A stretch of 64,000 nucleotides of DNA, from assembly GCA_034408895.1 (NCBI GenBank), contig JAWXCI010000062.1:62001-126000 (forward strand). The letters run 5' to 3'. Shown piece by piece: positions 17,704-27,195 of this stretch (positions are counted from its first letter, which is position 1; every line of letters starts with the position of its first letter). This DNA is from UBA4660 sp034408895 (GTDB lineage Bacteria > Bacteroidota > Bacteroidia > Flavobacteriales_D > Sanyastnellaceae). The notes below the pieces were generated by a model, which had not been told where the DNA came from, made no database searches, and worked only from the letters and a program-made list of their open reading frames with translations. The translations under genes and the position numbers were made by a program.

Positions 17704-18843
17704 ATGCTTACTGACACCACCAGCCTTCATCTCGAAAAAGTAGTAGAAGAAGCCGAAGATTTTCTTCCACTTCTGGGAACCGACCACGTTGAACTTTATG
17801 TAGGCAATGCCAAACAAGCCGCTCATTACTATATGAGTGCCTGGGGCTTCCAGCCACTTGCTTACTGTGGCCTGGAAACCGGAGTGAAAGACCGAGTGAG
17901 TTATGTTTTGCAGCAAGACAAGATTCGTCTGGTGCTTACATCACCGCTTGTTCCCGGTGGTCCCATCAACGAGCACATCACCAAACATGGCGATGGGGTA
18001 AAAGTCATTGCAATTTGGGTGGATGATGCAACTGATGCGTGGCATCAAACTACAACACGCGGAGGCGTGTCGTGCATGAACCCCGAAGTGCGCGAAGACA
18101 AGAACGGCAAAGTGGTTCTGTCAGGCATTCACACGTATGGTGAAACGCTCCATGTTTTTGTGGAACGAAAGGATTACAAGGGACTCTTCATGCCAGGCTA
18201 TCGCGAATGGAAACCTGCGTACCAACCAACTTCGGTTGGATTGAAATTCATAGACCACATAGTCGGCAATGTGGGATGGAACGAAATGAACAGGTGGGTG
18301 GAATTTTATGGAAAGGTGATGGGCTTTGCACAAATTATTTCGTTTGACGACAAAGACATTTCGACCGACTACACCGCGCTGATGAGCAAAGTGATGAGCA
18401 ACGGAAATGGTCGAATCAAATTCCCCATCAACGAACCAGCCGAGGGAAGAAAAAAATCACAGATAGAAGAATACATCGAATTCTACCAGGGAGCAGGAGT
18501 GCAGCACGTTGCACTCGCCACTGACAATATCATTGAAACCGTAACCCTGCTGAAAAAAGGCGGAGTAGAATTTCTGTACGTTCCTGAATCGTATTACGAT
18601 GATGTATTGGATCGAGTAGGAAAAATTGACGAAGACCTTGCACCGCTCAAGGAATTGGGAATACTGATTGATCGCGATGATGAAGGCTATCTGTTGCAAC
18701 TCTTCACCAAACCTGTTTTAGATCGCCCCACAATGTTTTTTGAAATCATCCAGCGCAAGGGAGCAAAAAGTTTTGGTAAAGGAAATTTCAAAGCATTGTT
18801 CGAGGCGATTGAAAGGGAGCAGGAGGCCAGGGGAACTCTTTAA
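17704..18843 (+). CDS. hppD: 4-hydroxyphenylpyruvate dioxygenase
   Basis: 379 residues from the ATG at 17704. Converts 4-hydroxyphenylpyruvate to homogentisate in tyrosine breakdown, an Fe(II) enzyme of the vicinal-oxygen-chelate fold. The N-terminal half (LLGTDHVELYVGNAKQAAHY) and the catalytic C-terminal half (LKFIDHIVGNV, EMNRWVEFYGKVMGF) are both present. Iron ligands are visible as His in FIDHIVGN, His in GVQHVALAT and Glu in TMFFEIIQRKG. Length matches the family. It is not next to other homogentisate-pathway genes here. The 27 open codons upstream are not used in this call because homologues begin near the chosen ATG. Confidence 0.95.
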   Translation: MLTDTTSLHLEKVVEEAEDFLPLLGTDHVELYVGNAKQAAHYYMSAWGFQPLAYCGLETGVKDRVSYVLQQDKIRLVLTSPLVPGGPINEHITKHGDGVKVIAIWVDDATDAWHQTTTRGGVSCMNPEVREDKNGKVVLSGIHTYGETLHVFVERKDYKGLFMPGYREWKPAYQPTSVGLKFIDHIVGNVGWNEMNRWVEFYGKVMGFAQIISFDDKDISTDYTALMSKVMSNGNGRIKFPINEPAEGRKKSQIEEYIEFYQGAGVQHVALATDNIIETVTLLKKGGVEFLYVPESYYDDVLDRVGKIDEDLAPLKELGILIDRDDEGYLLQLFTKPVLDRPTMFFEIIQRKGAKSFGKGNFKALFEAIEREQEARGTL

Positions 18844-18916
18844 GGAAAATCTTTCACATTGTTGCTTTATTTAATGAGCAGGCGAATGCGAAAATCAGAT
18901 AATCCTGAAAATCCCC

Positions 18917-18924
18917 TACTTTTG
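18917..18924 (+). promoter_or_regulatory. Candidate -7 promoter box (TACTTTTG)
   Basis: Exact match to TAnnTTTG, 20 nt before the ATG of the cupredoxin gene; no clear -33 TTG at 17-23 nt. Confidence 0.45.
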
Positions 18925-18944
18925 AACACCAAAAAACAAATAAT

Positions 18945-19556
18945 ATGAAGAAAATTTACACTGTTCTATTGACTGCTACTGCCTTGTTCAACAGCGCTGC
19001 ATCCTATGCTGAAACTCATATCGTCACTCAGTCAGCATTAACGTTTTCACCAGCTGTTCTATTAGTTGAAATTGGCGACATCATTGAATGGCAATGGACT
19101 GGTGGCACACACACCACCACCTCCCTCATCATACCTGCGGGTGCTGATGTCTGGGACGCGCCACTCACTATGGGCAGCCCTACGTTTTCCTACACGGTAG
19201 AAGTGCTGGGCAATTATTCCTACAAATGCACTCCGCATTTCGAGATGGGTATGGGTGGAGGTTTCCAGGCGGTGGCTGTGTCGGTTAATCCAGTGGGTTA
19301 TGCACCGGCAGAATTTAACGCTGGCATGGATCAGCACCACACACTGCACGTCAACATCAGCAATTTCAACCACGCACTCACCTCACTTAAGATGATTGAT
19401 CTGAGCGGCAAACTTGTGGCTACCCTGCTGAATGAGGAACTCGCGGCTGGCGAACACCAATTGCATTTTGATCTTTCATCGCAGCCCATAGGCATCTACT
19501 TTGTTCGTATGGAGCAATCCGGCAAAGTGGTAACGCGAAAAGTTCTGGTGAACTAG
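18945..19556 (+). CDS. Secreted cupredoxin (plastocyanin-like) with T9SS sorting domain
   Basis: 203 residues. Residues 1-22 are a signal peptide (ending ASYAE). Residues 23-112 are a blue-copper fold: GDIIEWQWTGGTHTTTS contributes the first His, and YSYKCTPHFEMGMGG carries the Cys-x-x-His-x-x-x-Met order of type 1 copper ligands. Residues about 128-203 are a T9SS type A sorting domain (VNISNFNHALTSLKMIDLSG, SSQPIGIYFVRMEQSG). It is likely a small copper electron carrier displayed on the surface or secreted, since ordinary cupredoxins lack such a tail. It is monocistronic, with its own -7 box and a terminator. Confidence 0.88.
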   Translation: MKKIYTVLLTATALFNSAASYAETHIVTQSALTFSPAVLLVEIGDIIEWQWTGGTHTTTSLIIPAGADVWDAPLTMGSPTFSYTVEVLGNYSYKCTPHFEMGMGGGFQAVAVSVNPVGYAPAEFNAGMDQHHTLHVNISNFNHALTSLKMIDLSGKLVATLLNEELAAGEHQLHFDLSSQPIGIYFVRMEQSGKVVTRKVLVN

Positions 19557-19576
19557 CTTCTGCTGCACAAGGATTT

Positions 19577-19626
19577 AAAAAGCGCAACAGGCATGCTAAA
19601 AGCAAGCCGTTGCGCTTTTTCTTTTT
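19577..19626 (+). terminator. Intrinsic terminator after the cupredoxin gene
   Basis: AAAAAGCGCAAC (19577-19588) pairs with GTTGCGCTTTTT (19609-19620), with additional GGC/GCC pairing inside, followed by CTTTTT. The 280 bp from here to 19907 shows no gene. Confidence 0.85.
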
Positions 19627-19907
19627 GGTGATGAAGATGTATCGGGAAGTCCAGATTTGTGCTACCCACAAACCAGATTGTCAGCGCCATGAGCTTTAAA
19701 AATCTTGCTTTACCTGCTCCGATTCATCGGTGGTCCGGTTTTATTAAGGGATGCCACCTGATTGCTGAAACCAGGAGTTTTTCCACAAGGCTCTGCGAGC
19801 AACAATAAGTCATTCCACACGTTTCGGGATTTCCCACGTCACAGTGTGGTCAACAACCAGCAACTTTCAAACGACCTCCATAAGCAATTACCTTCGTCCC
19901 TCCCAAC

Positions 19908-20420
19908 ATGCACTGGAACAAATCATTGATACCCGTACTGATTTTAATGATGGCCTGTAGCCCGCAAAAGGTGGATGACAACAGTACGGGCGAAATTCTC
20001 AAAGCGCTGGAACCGGGCGATTTTCGTGGAGTGAACATGGGCGATCTACCCGATGAAGTGATGAGCGTGGAAGGAAAAAATTATGTCTATGCGCTGCCTG
20101 ATGAGCTCACTTATCGCATTCCGCTCGATCAGCAGGATAGCACCTGGTATGAGATAACTTACAATTTTAACGAAGAGGGATTGTACGATATCATGCTGGA
20201 AATTTATCCCAAGGACGATTCACAACGTGTAGCGCTTGCTGATGATTTCGGGAAACTCTATCAACAACGCTATGGCACACCAGCACACGATGGAAACTAT
20301 CTTAAATGGAAAGTGATGACAGCCAAGAACGGGCGCATTGTGCGCATAGTGATGAATGATTCTCTTGAAAAAAACGGGATCCCTTACCTGAAGATTAATT
20401 TCAATGAGTACAACCGCTGA
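19908..20420 (+). CDS. Small lipoprotein of unknown function
   Basis: 170 residues with a lipoprotein signal peptide (MHWNKSLIPVLILMMACS; lipobox MMAC, Cys17). The mature part is acidic and beta-rich, with YRIPLDQQDSTWYEITYNF and a segment resembling KLYQQRYG of small proteins that compare predicted protein folds; I do not recognise the family. The last 17 bp overlap the start of the ABC ATPase gene, so the two are translationally coupled; a link with peptide transport is possible but only from context. Confidence 0.75.
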   Translation: MHWNKSLIPVLILMMACSPQKVDDNSTGEILKALEPGDFRGVNMGDLPDEVMSVEGKNYVYALPDELTYRIPLDQQDSTWYEITYNFNEEGLYDIMLEIYPKDDSQRVALADDFGKLYQQRYGTPAHDGNYLKWKVMTAKNGRIVRIVMNDSLEKNGIPYLKINFNEYNR

Positions 20421-22173
20421 ACACAATTTGCGGGTGGAGGAACTCACCATTGGGTTTCGCTCGCATGATGAAATTATCCCCGCAGTAACTAAGATTTCTT
20501 TTACCGTAAAACCGCGCGAGACACTTGCTCTTGTGGGTGAAAGCGGTTCCGGCAAATCCGTTTCATCACTTGCGCTAATGGGATTACTTCCCGATAAAGT
20601 TGCGGTAATACAACACGGTGAAATTCATTTCGCGGATATGGATGTATTGAAACATCATAATAAAAACGCGGAGAAGAAAAACCTTCGTGGTGGTCACCTC
20701 GCCATGATTTTCCAGGAACCCATGACCGCCCTCAACCCAGTGATGCGTTGTGGCAAACAGGTGGCCGAGATGCTTCGGAAGCACAACAAGTTTTCGGCAC
20801 AGGATGCAATGCGCAGAACCATAGAGCTCTTTGATGAAGTGCATATTCCAGAACCGAAAAAAGCATTTTTGAAATACCCATGGCAGATGAGTGGCGGCCA
20901 GCGCCAGCGTGTCATGATTGCTATGGCCGTTAGCTGCGAGCCTTTTGTCCTCATTGCTGATGAAATCACTACGGCACTGGACGTCACAGTGCAGAAATCC
21001 ATACTCGAATTATTGAAATCACTACAACAGAAACACGGTATGGCTATAATTTTTATCACCCACGATTTGGGAGTTGTACGTGAGATAGCTGACCGCATCA
21101 TAGTGATGCGAAAAGGAGAAATTGTAGAGCAGGGCACAAGGGATGAAATTTTTTCTAACCCTCAACATCCTTACACAAAAGGACTGATGGCTTGCAGGCC
21201 GCAGTTGGGAGAGAAAAAAGAAAGGCTGCTGACGATTGATGACTTTGAAAAAAGCAAACAGTATGCAGCCCCCCTGCCGGACGGGCAGGAAGGCAGTAGG
21301 CCTTTGCCTCCTGATAACAATCGGGTGGCAGTCACCTTCCCGACAGCAATTGGGAGGCAGTCCGAGAAGTATTCTCCCGGTGAAGTCATTCTAAAAGTGA
21401 ATCATCTTTCAAAAATCTATCGCCAAACTTCAGGCTTCTTTACTAAAGAAATTTCAGAAACTCGCGCAGTGGATGATATTTCGTTTGACGTTTTTCGCGG
21501 AGAAACACTTGGGCTTGTGGGCGAAAGCGGTTGCGGTAAAACCACGTTGAGCAGAATGTTGCTGGGCTTGATTCCGCCTACAAGCGGTGAAATTATTTTC
21601 GGTGGGAAAAATATTTCATCACTCGCCAAAAGTGAAATGAGGAAACTGCGCAAAGACATCCAGATCATTTTCCAGGACCCTTATTCTTCCCTCAATCCGC
21701 GAATACAAATTGGAGAAGCTTTGTGCGAGCCTATGCGTGTTTTTGGTCTGCATGACTCAGAAAAAAAGAGACAGGAAAAAGCTAGAATGTTACTGCACCG
21801 TGTTGGGCTTTCTCAAGAAACAATGGATCGTTTTCCTCACGAGTTCAGCGGTGGGCAGCGGCAGCGGATTGTGATTGCGCGTGCTCTTGCGCTGGAACCA
21901 AAATTCATTGTGTGTGACGAAAGTGTTTCAGCGCTCGATGCATCCATACAGGCTCAAGTGCTCAACCTGCTCAACGACCTGAAAAAAGAAATGGGACTTA
22001 CTTACATTTTCATCTCCCACGATTTGTCCGTGGTCCATCACATGAGCGACCGCATTATGGTGATGAACAAAGGCCGAATTGAAGAGTTGGGCACGCCCGA
22101 GGAAATATTTATACAACCACAAACTGCATACACCAAAAAACTGTTGGAGAGTGTGCCGGGCGGGAACCTATAA
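20404..22173 (+). CDS. Dipeptide/oligopeptide ABC transporter, fused double ATPase (DppD-DppF type)
   Basis: 589 residues with two complete nucleotide-binding domains in one chain, equal to DppD plus DppF. Domain 1 (about 8-265): Walker A GESGSGKSVSSL, signature MSGGQRQRVMIA, Walker B FVLIADEITTALD, switch His in FITHDLG. Domain 2 (about 335-585): Walker A GESGCGKTTLSRM, signature FSGGQRQRIVIARA, Walker B KFIVCDESVSALD, switch His in ISHDLS. The oligopeptide C-terminal extension follows domain 1 (NPQHPYTKGLMACRPQLGE). The linker at about residues 288-320 is a repeat-derived insertion (see 21273-21362). No permease or binding-protein gene is adjacent, so partners are encoded elsewhere. Confidence 0.93.
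   Translation: MSTTAEHNLRVEELTIGFRSHDEIIPAVTKISFTVKPRETLALVGESGSGKSVSSLALMGLLPDKVAVIQHGEIHFADMDVLKHHNKNAEKKNLRGGHLAMIFQEPMTALNPVMRCGKQVAEMLRKHNKFSAQDAMRRTIELFDEVHIPEPKKAFLKYPWQMSGGQRQRVMIAMAVSCEPFVLIADEITTALDVTVQKSILELLKSLQQKHGMAIIFITHDLGVVREIADRIIVMRKGEIVEQGTRDEIFSNPQHPYTKGLMACRPQLGEKKERLLTIDDFEKSKQYAAPLPDGQEGSRPLPPDNNRVAVTFPTAIGRQSEKYSPGEVILKVNHLSKIYRQTSGFFTKEISETRAVDDISFDVFRGETLGLVGESGCGKTTLSRMLLGLIPPTSGEIIFGGKNISSLAKSEMRKLRKDIQIIFQDPYSSLNPRIQIGEALCEPMRVFGLHDSEKKRQEKARMLLHRVGLSQETMDRFPHEFSGGQRQRIVIARALALEPKFIVCDESVSALDASIQAQVLNLLNDLKKEMGLTYIFISHDLSVVHHMSDRIMVMNKGRIEELGTPEEIFIQPQTAYTKKLLESVPGGNL
21273..21362. repeat. Palindromic repetitive element inserted in frame in the ABC ATPase linker
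   Basis: CCTGCCGGACGGGCAGG (21273-21289) is a hairpin, followed by AGGCAGTAGGCCTTTGCCT and another CAATCGGG...CCCGACAGCAATTG pairing. It is translated as a Pro/Gly/Arg-rich stretch (APLPDGQEGSRPLPPDNNRV) unlike the flanking ATPase code. CCTGCC/GGCAGG hairpins of this kind are commonly scattered in Bacteroidota intergenic DNA (general knowledge); here one lies inside a gene without breaking it. Confidence 0.65.
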
Positions 22174-22295
22174 GTGTCACTGGTACACTTTCCTGACCAG
22201 GTCTTTGGTATGACCGATGAACTTCCCATACTTTCACGCCTTCATTGTTGATAAAGAATCAACACCAAGTTTTCCCTTAATAACCAATTTCCAAA

Positions 22296-25200
22296 ATGAA
22301 AACACTGCACACTATCCTCTTCATTTCAGCCTTGTTCATCTCTACCATTGCTTCTGCCTCGTGGGGACTTTTCCAGGACTACATCATACTTGATTCAGGC
22401 GCAGGCAGCATGTATCAAGCGGGTTCGGCCAATGCTGATCTGGCACCATCATTCATTAATGCTTACTACGGAAACTTTGCTTCTACCGGCACCTTCACAC
22501 TTGTTGGTGGTGAGATAAAAACGTTTAAGAACGGAAGCTCCAATGTGTGCGGTGGAAAACTATACTATCGCGCCTATCGGACTTGCGATACTCCCGGAGC
22601 ATTCAACGCTGTGGGTCTCAGTTTTGATTCTAACTTGGGCGGTGGCGACCAGAAATGGGACAACACTACCGCCAACATAAATCTTCTTGGTGGCCTTAAC
22701 CGATCCGGTACTTATGTAATTGAAGTGTATTGGGAAGCAGAAGGCAACACTACTAACCCCGGAGGATGTGGTGAATTTGTTTATGACAGCAATGCCGGCA
22801 ACAATTGGCGCGGCTATTTCGATTATTCAATGACCGACAGCTTTACCGACAACAATCATTCAGCATCACCGGTATGGAGTGGTGATACAGGCTCATGGAC
22901 GGTAGTGGCCAACAGTGATGCATCATCACTAACCGGGACAGAAATCCAGCAGACAAAGACGCTTCGCCTCAACCACACGGTTGCAAGTGGCGGCACACAA
23001 CACATGCGCACTCCCGTTTCAACCTGGGATAGTCAGCAGCAATGGTCTTGGTGGATGGGACGCAGGGCGCAGGCCGCAACCACTGCCAACCAAGGGCATT
23101 TCTGGTTGTATGCCAACGAATCAAACCTTGAATCAGGAACAGTGGATGGTTACCGCATTGTCTTTGGTGACGATATAGGCAACGATGAAGTGAGGCTTCA
23201 ATCTGTAACCAATGGGGTGGGCACAACAATTCTTACTTCTACCACGGCCATTTCTAATGGAATTACCGACTATGGATTCGCTGTTCTTGTAACACGGGAT
23301 CCTTCCGGTGTGTGGACATTTAAAACATCCGCACTTCCGCTGGCAAGTGGTGGAGGTGTAACAGTAAATGCGTGTCCTATTTCATCAAGCACCGTCAATC
23401 ACGGAAGTGTAACAAACACCCTCTACACACCGGGCGGTGCAGGATTCATCGGAGTTGTTGGCATGCACAGTTCAGGCGTCAATGCACGTGCTGCACTCGA
23501 AGTGGACAACATTAAGTTCCGTGCAACACATGTTTACCTCGCTACCGGAAGTGCAACGGTGAATGAAGATGACGGCACATATTCCGTTATGGTGAACATC
23601 GCGAACCCTTCCTCACAAGTTTCTACCACCGTAACCCTTGTTCACACTGCGGGGGATGCAGGCCGCGTGAATGGTTTCGTTTCCCAACTTGTAACCTTCC
23701 CCGCAGGAAGCAGTGCCGCACAAACTGTGGTGCTCACGCTTACTGACAATCCCGATTGTGATGACGTTGCTGAACTCATATTTGAGTTGCAAAGTGTGGC
23801 TGGTGGAACGGATGCATACATCGGTGAACCCTCCACACTTTCACTCACCGTGGTAGATGATGATATGGGATATGAAACATGGCTCACCGATGATTTTGAA
23901 GATAACAACACCGCGGGATGGACATCCACACCAGCGGCATATTGGGAATCGAGCAACTTCGTTCCATGCAGCGGAACATACTCTGCAAGATCAGCCGATG
24001 TGAATGTGGCTTCGCAAAGCAGTTTCACTTACGATGTGGATAGCAAGTGTCTTGATGGTGTATTGACTACCTGGCAATTCAACCTTCGTTACAGCAACGA
24101 ACCATCACCCAACAATAAATTTCTTGCATTCATATCTGCAAACGAAAGTGACTTGTGGAGTGCAACAGTGGATGGATATGCCGTGGGTGTTAACCCGATT
24201 ATCAGCGGAGACCCCGACATCATTACCCTATGGCAGGTGGACAACGGAGTGCCAACCACACCCATCGTTACCACATCCATTGATTGGGGAGGGGGAATGA
24301 GCGAAGTGGGTTTCCACATCACGCGCAGCGAGGATGGCACCTGGGAATTGATGGTGGATTCAGATGGTGATTTCGACAACCTTGTTTCTTACGGAACAGG
24401 CACCAATACCACTTACCGAAACGTTCCTCATTTCGGAGTCCGCTATATCTGGACCGTTTCATTCGATCGCGATCTTGCACTGGATGATGTTTCCCTCACA
24501 TCTAAAGGATGCCGCTCCATTTATTATTCACAGTCCAGTGGCAACGTGAGCGATCCCATCTGGGACACACAACCGGTTGGAGTTGGCGGAACTATTTTCC
24601 CTGGCCGCTATACAAGATTGGTGGTTCAGAGCGGGCACACTGTTACCCAGGATGATCACCTAACCAGCGATGACATCACCATTGAATCAACCGCAGTGTT
24701 TAATGCGGGCAGTTTCCGCCACAAGGTTTACGGCAATTGGATAAATGACGGCACTTACAATGCAGGCACAGGCGAAGTTGTTTTCAGGGGAGATGAAAAT
24801 CAACTGGTGGTAGGAACATCTTCTACCACGTTTAATGACCTCAAGATTGACAACGATGGATTCACCGTGACGCTGGCAACAGCAACGAACGTGAACGATC
24901 TGGTTTCACCTGACGAAGGAACATTGAATGCGAGCGGAAACCTCACCCTCATTTCCACATCTGCCACCCAGGCAGCATCCATCGGAGAAATAAAAAGCGG
25001 TGCCGATGTGGTGGGAAACCTCACCCTTCAGCGTCATGTTCCAACATGGGTTTACAACGGAATGGGGCAGAACCAGGGAGGCACATGGATCAATCTCGCT
25101 GCTCCACTAAATGGTGCGCTCACTCTTGCCGATTGGGATGATGATATGCTTACCACTGGATTCGTTGGATCTGAATATCCGCCTCCCTATCCGTTTGTAA

Positions 25201-27077
25201 ACATTGTCTCTTACGATGAGTCGGTGCCCGGCAACAGGAACTTCGGATACGTGAATGCAAGTAACATCTCCAACACATTGAGCGGAGGATATTTTGCTTT
25301 CCTTCCCTATAATTCACACACTGTTGATATCACCGGCACCATAAACAAAGGCTCACAATTGCAGGCGGTGAACTACACCAACAGCGGAAATCTAGGAGAT
25401 GGCTACAACCTGTTGTACAACATCTATCCTTCCGAAGTGGATTTTGACGAGATGGTTGCCAATGGTTTCGGTGCCACTACCTACTATGTGTACGACCGGG
25501 ATTTGCCCGGCTACCGTTCTTACAATGGCATAACACAAGTTGGAACAGGCTCACGCTACATTGCCCACAGCCAGTCATTTTTTACCTACGCCAATCCGGT
25601 TGCAGGCGGACTTCAGTACGAAGAAAGTTTCAAGACCAATACAGGATCAGCATTTGTGCGCAACCGTCCGGAAAGCAGTTTCATCTCTCTGCGCCTTGAG
25701 CAGGGTGGCATGGCTGATGAAGCAGTTGTCACATTCATGGAAGGAACATCATCGCAATACGAATACGAATATGATGCGCTGAAAATGGAAAATGATTTCG
25801 TGCCCGAAGCTCCAGAACTCGCTTTGGTTTCATCAGATGGAACGAACCTCACCATCCACACACTTGAACATTCAGGGGAAATAGTTATCCCAGTCTGGAT
25901 TGAAGCACCGGCAGCGGGCGAGTACACTTTGGTCGTGAATGAAATCAAGAATCTTCCCGCTGGAGCGTGTATGTTTATTGAAGATTTGGCAACAGGCGAA
26001 TCAGTTGTCGTTGACAATGGTAGCGCGATCAACTTCACTACAGCAGAAGCATTCACTGCTGTCCGTTTCCTGATTCACTCAACGGCAAGTGGCCAGGTTA
26101 TCACCTCCGATGCAACTTGTAATGGCAACAGCGGCCAACTCCAAATACTTGCAGAAAGCGGCAACTGGAATTTCACTATTACAAATGAGATGAATCAAAT
26201 CGTACTTGCTTCAAACAATTCCACGACCTCGAATCTCGAAGCAGGCACTTACACTATTGAGATGAATAATCTTTCTGATGCATGTGATGCTTCATCGCAA
26301 ATCATCACCATCAACGAACCAATCGCAGAGACGATATCCATCGAAACATCCATTGCAAAATGCAACTTACAATTGGGCATGGTGGAATTTGCAATTGGAA
26401 ATGTGGGTGCCTATAACTACACCATCGCGGGTTATGATGGCGTCTTGATCGAAAGCGGAACATCAAGTGACTTTGCTATGCGTTTCGAAAACCTTGTTGC
26501 TGATGTTTACACCGTGAGTGTGACCACAACTTGTGGTTTTCATGCAGATGTAGTTGACCTGCGCGATGTCAATGCTGTCAATACGGAAATCGAATTTCCT
26601 GCCGAAATCATTGTTGGACAGCAGGTCGAATTCAATTCACAAACCACCAATGCAACTGATGCAGTCTGGATTCTCGACCAAAACACCATTGCTGATGGCG
26701 AATCTTTCAACCACACATTCACCGAAGTGGGCCAACACCACCTGTTGATGTTTGCTTACAACAATTTTTGTTTTGATGACGCGACACTTGACTTCGTAGT
26801 AAAGGCCGCAGTGGGTGGAATTGAAACAACTGCCTTCACGCCTGATGTTGTTGTCTTAATCAATGTTGAGAATGGAATTGAACTTCAGTTCAATTCCACT
26901 GCAATAGTCAGTGTTGAACTATACAATCCCACTGGACAACTGGTTTACAGTGAAAATGTAAATGCCAGCACATTGTCGCGCCACTTCCTAAGCACCGAAA
27001 GTTTTGCAACAGGGGCTTACGCCTTGCTGGTAAAACAACAGGACCACATTCTGCTGAGTGGTCAGATTGTAAAATAA
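22296..27077 (+). CDS. Very large secreted multidomain protein with Calx-beta-like domain and T9SS sorting domain
   Basis: 1593 residues. Residues 1-21 are a signal peptide. Residues about 22-180 are a beta domain also seen in other Bacteroidota surface proteins (YRAYRTCDTPGAFN, VIEVYWEAEGN). Two similar beta-sandwich modules lie near 195-405 and 530-735. Between them, residues about 415-525 fit a Calx-beta-like domain (ATVNEDDGTYSVMVNIANPS, LTVVDDDMG). After about 740 come a 'head' region with YYSQSSGNVSDPIWDTQPVG and the familiar VVGNLTLQRHVP block, then PKD/Ig-like segments. The last 75 residues are a T9SS sorting domain (VELYNPTGQLVYSENVN, FATGAYALLVKQQDH). It is possibly an adhesin or surface enzyme; no catalytic motif is evident. 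Monocistronic with a terminator. Confidence 0.85.
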   Translation: MKTLHTILFISALFISTIASASWGLFQDYIILDSGAGSMYQAGSANADLAPSFINAYYGNFASTGTFTLVGGEIKTFKNGSSNVCGGKLYYRAYRTCDTPGAFNAVGLSFDSNLGGGDQKWDNTTANINLLGGLNRSGTYVIEVYWEAEGNTTNPGGCGEFVYDSNAGNNWRGYFDYSMTDSFTDNNHSASPVWSGDTGSWTVVANSDASSLTGTEIQQTKTLRLNHTVASGGTQHMRTPVSTWDSQQQWSWWMGRRAQAATTANQGHFWLYANESNLESGTVDGYRIVFGDDIGNDEVRLQSVTNGVGTTILTSTTAISNGITDYGFAVLVTRDPSGVWTFKTSALPLASGGGVTVNACPISSSTVNHGSVTNTLYTPGGAGFIGVVGMHSSGVNARAALEVDNIKFRATHVYLATGSATVNEDDGTYSVMVNIANPSSQVSTTVTLVHTAGDAGRVNGFVSQLVTFPAGSSAAQTVVLTLTDNPDCDDVAELIFELQSVAGGTDAYIGEPSTLSLTVVDDDMGYETWLTDDFEDNNTAGWTSTPAAYWESSNFVPCSGTYSARSADVNVASQSSFTYDVDSKCLDGVLTTWQFNLRYSNEPSPNNKFLAFISANESDLWSATVDGYAVGVNPIISGDPDIITLWQVDNGVPTTPIVTTSIDWGGGMSEVGFHITRSEDGTWELMVDSDGDFDNLVSYGTGTNTTYRNVPHFGVRYIWTVSFDRDLALDDVSLTSKGCRSIYYSQSSGNVSDPIWDTQPVGVGGTIFPGRYTRLVVQSGHTVTQDDHLTSDDITIESTAVFNAGSFRHKVYGNWINDGTYNAGTGEVVFRGDENQLVVGTSSTTFNDLKIDNDGFTVTLATATNVNDLVSPDEGTLNASGNLTLISTSATQAASIGEIKSGADVVGNLTLQRHVPTWVYNGMGQNQGGTWINLAAPLNGALTLADWDDDMLTTGFVGSEYPPPYPFVNIVSYDESVPGNRNFGYVNASNISNTLSGGYFAFLPYNSHTVDITGTINKGSQLQAVNYTNSGNLGDGYNLLYNIYPSEVDFDEMVANGFGATTYYVYDRDLPGYRSYNGITQVGTGSRYIAHSQSFFTYANPVAGGLQYEESFKTNTGSAFVRNRPESSFISLRLEQGGMADEAVVTFMEGTSSQYEYEYDALKMENDFVPEAPELALVSSDGTNLTIHTLEHSGEIVIPVWIEAPAAGEYTLVVNEIKNLPAGACMFIEDLATGESVVVDNGSAINFTTAEAFTAVRFLIHSTASGQVITSDATCNGNSGQLQILAESGNWNFTITNEMNQIVLASNNSTTSNLEAGTYTIEMNNLSDACDASSQIITINEPIAETISIETSIAKCNLQLGMVEFAIGNVGAYNYTIAGYDGVLIESGTSSDFAMRFENLVADVYTVSVTTTCGFHADVVDLRDVNAVNTEIEFPAEIIVGQQVEFNSQTTNATDAVWILDQNTIADGESFNHTFTEVGQHHLLMFAYNNFCFDDATLDFVVKAAVGGIETTAFTPDVVVLINVENGIELQFNSTAIVSVELYNPTGQLVYSENVNASTLSRHFLSTESFATGAYALLVKQQDHILLSGQIVK

Positions 27078-27098
27078 GGAAAACATAAATTTTGCATG

Positions 27099-27134
27099 GA
27101 AGCCTTCTCAGTCAATCGGGAAGGCTTCTTCGTT
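27099..27134 (+). terminator. Intrinsic terminator after the 1593-residue T9SS protein
   Basis: GAAGCCTT (27099-27106) pairs with AAGGCTTC (27121-27128), followed by TTCGTT. The T-run is weak but the stem is perfect. Confidence 0.65.
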
Positions 27135-27158
27135 ATCGGATATTCGATAGGCCAATTT

Positions 27159-27166
27159 TACATTTG
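27159..27166 (+). promoter_or_regulatory. Candidate -7 promoter box (TACATTTG)
   Basis: Exact TAnnTTTG match 29 nt before the gltX ATG and just past the terminator of the preceding gene. Confidence 0.45.
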
Positions 27167-27195
27167 AGCCTTCAAAAAAAACCATTGCCCAACCC

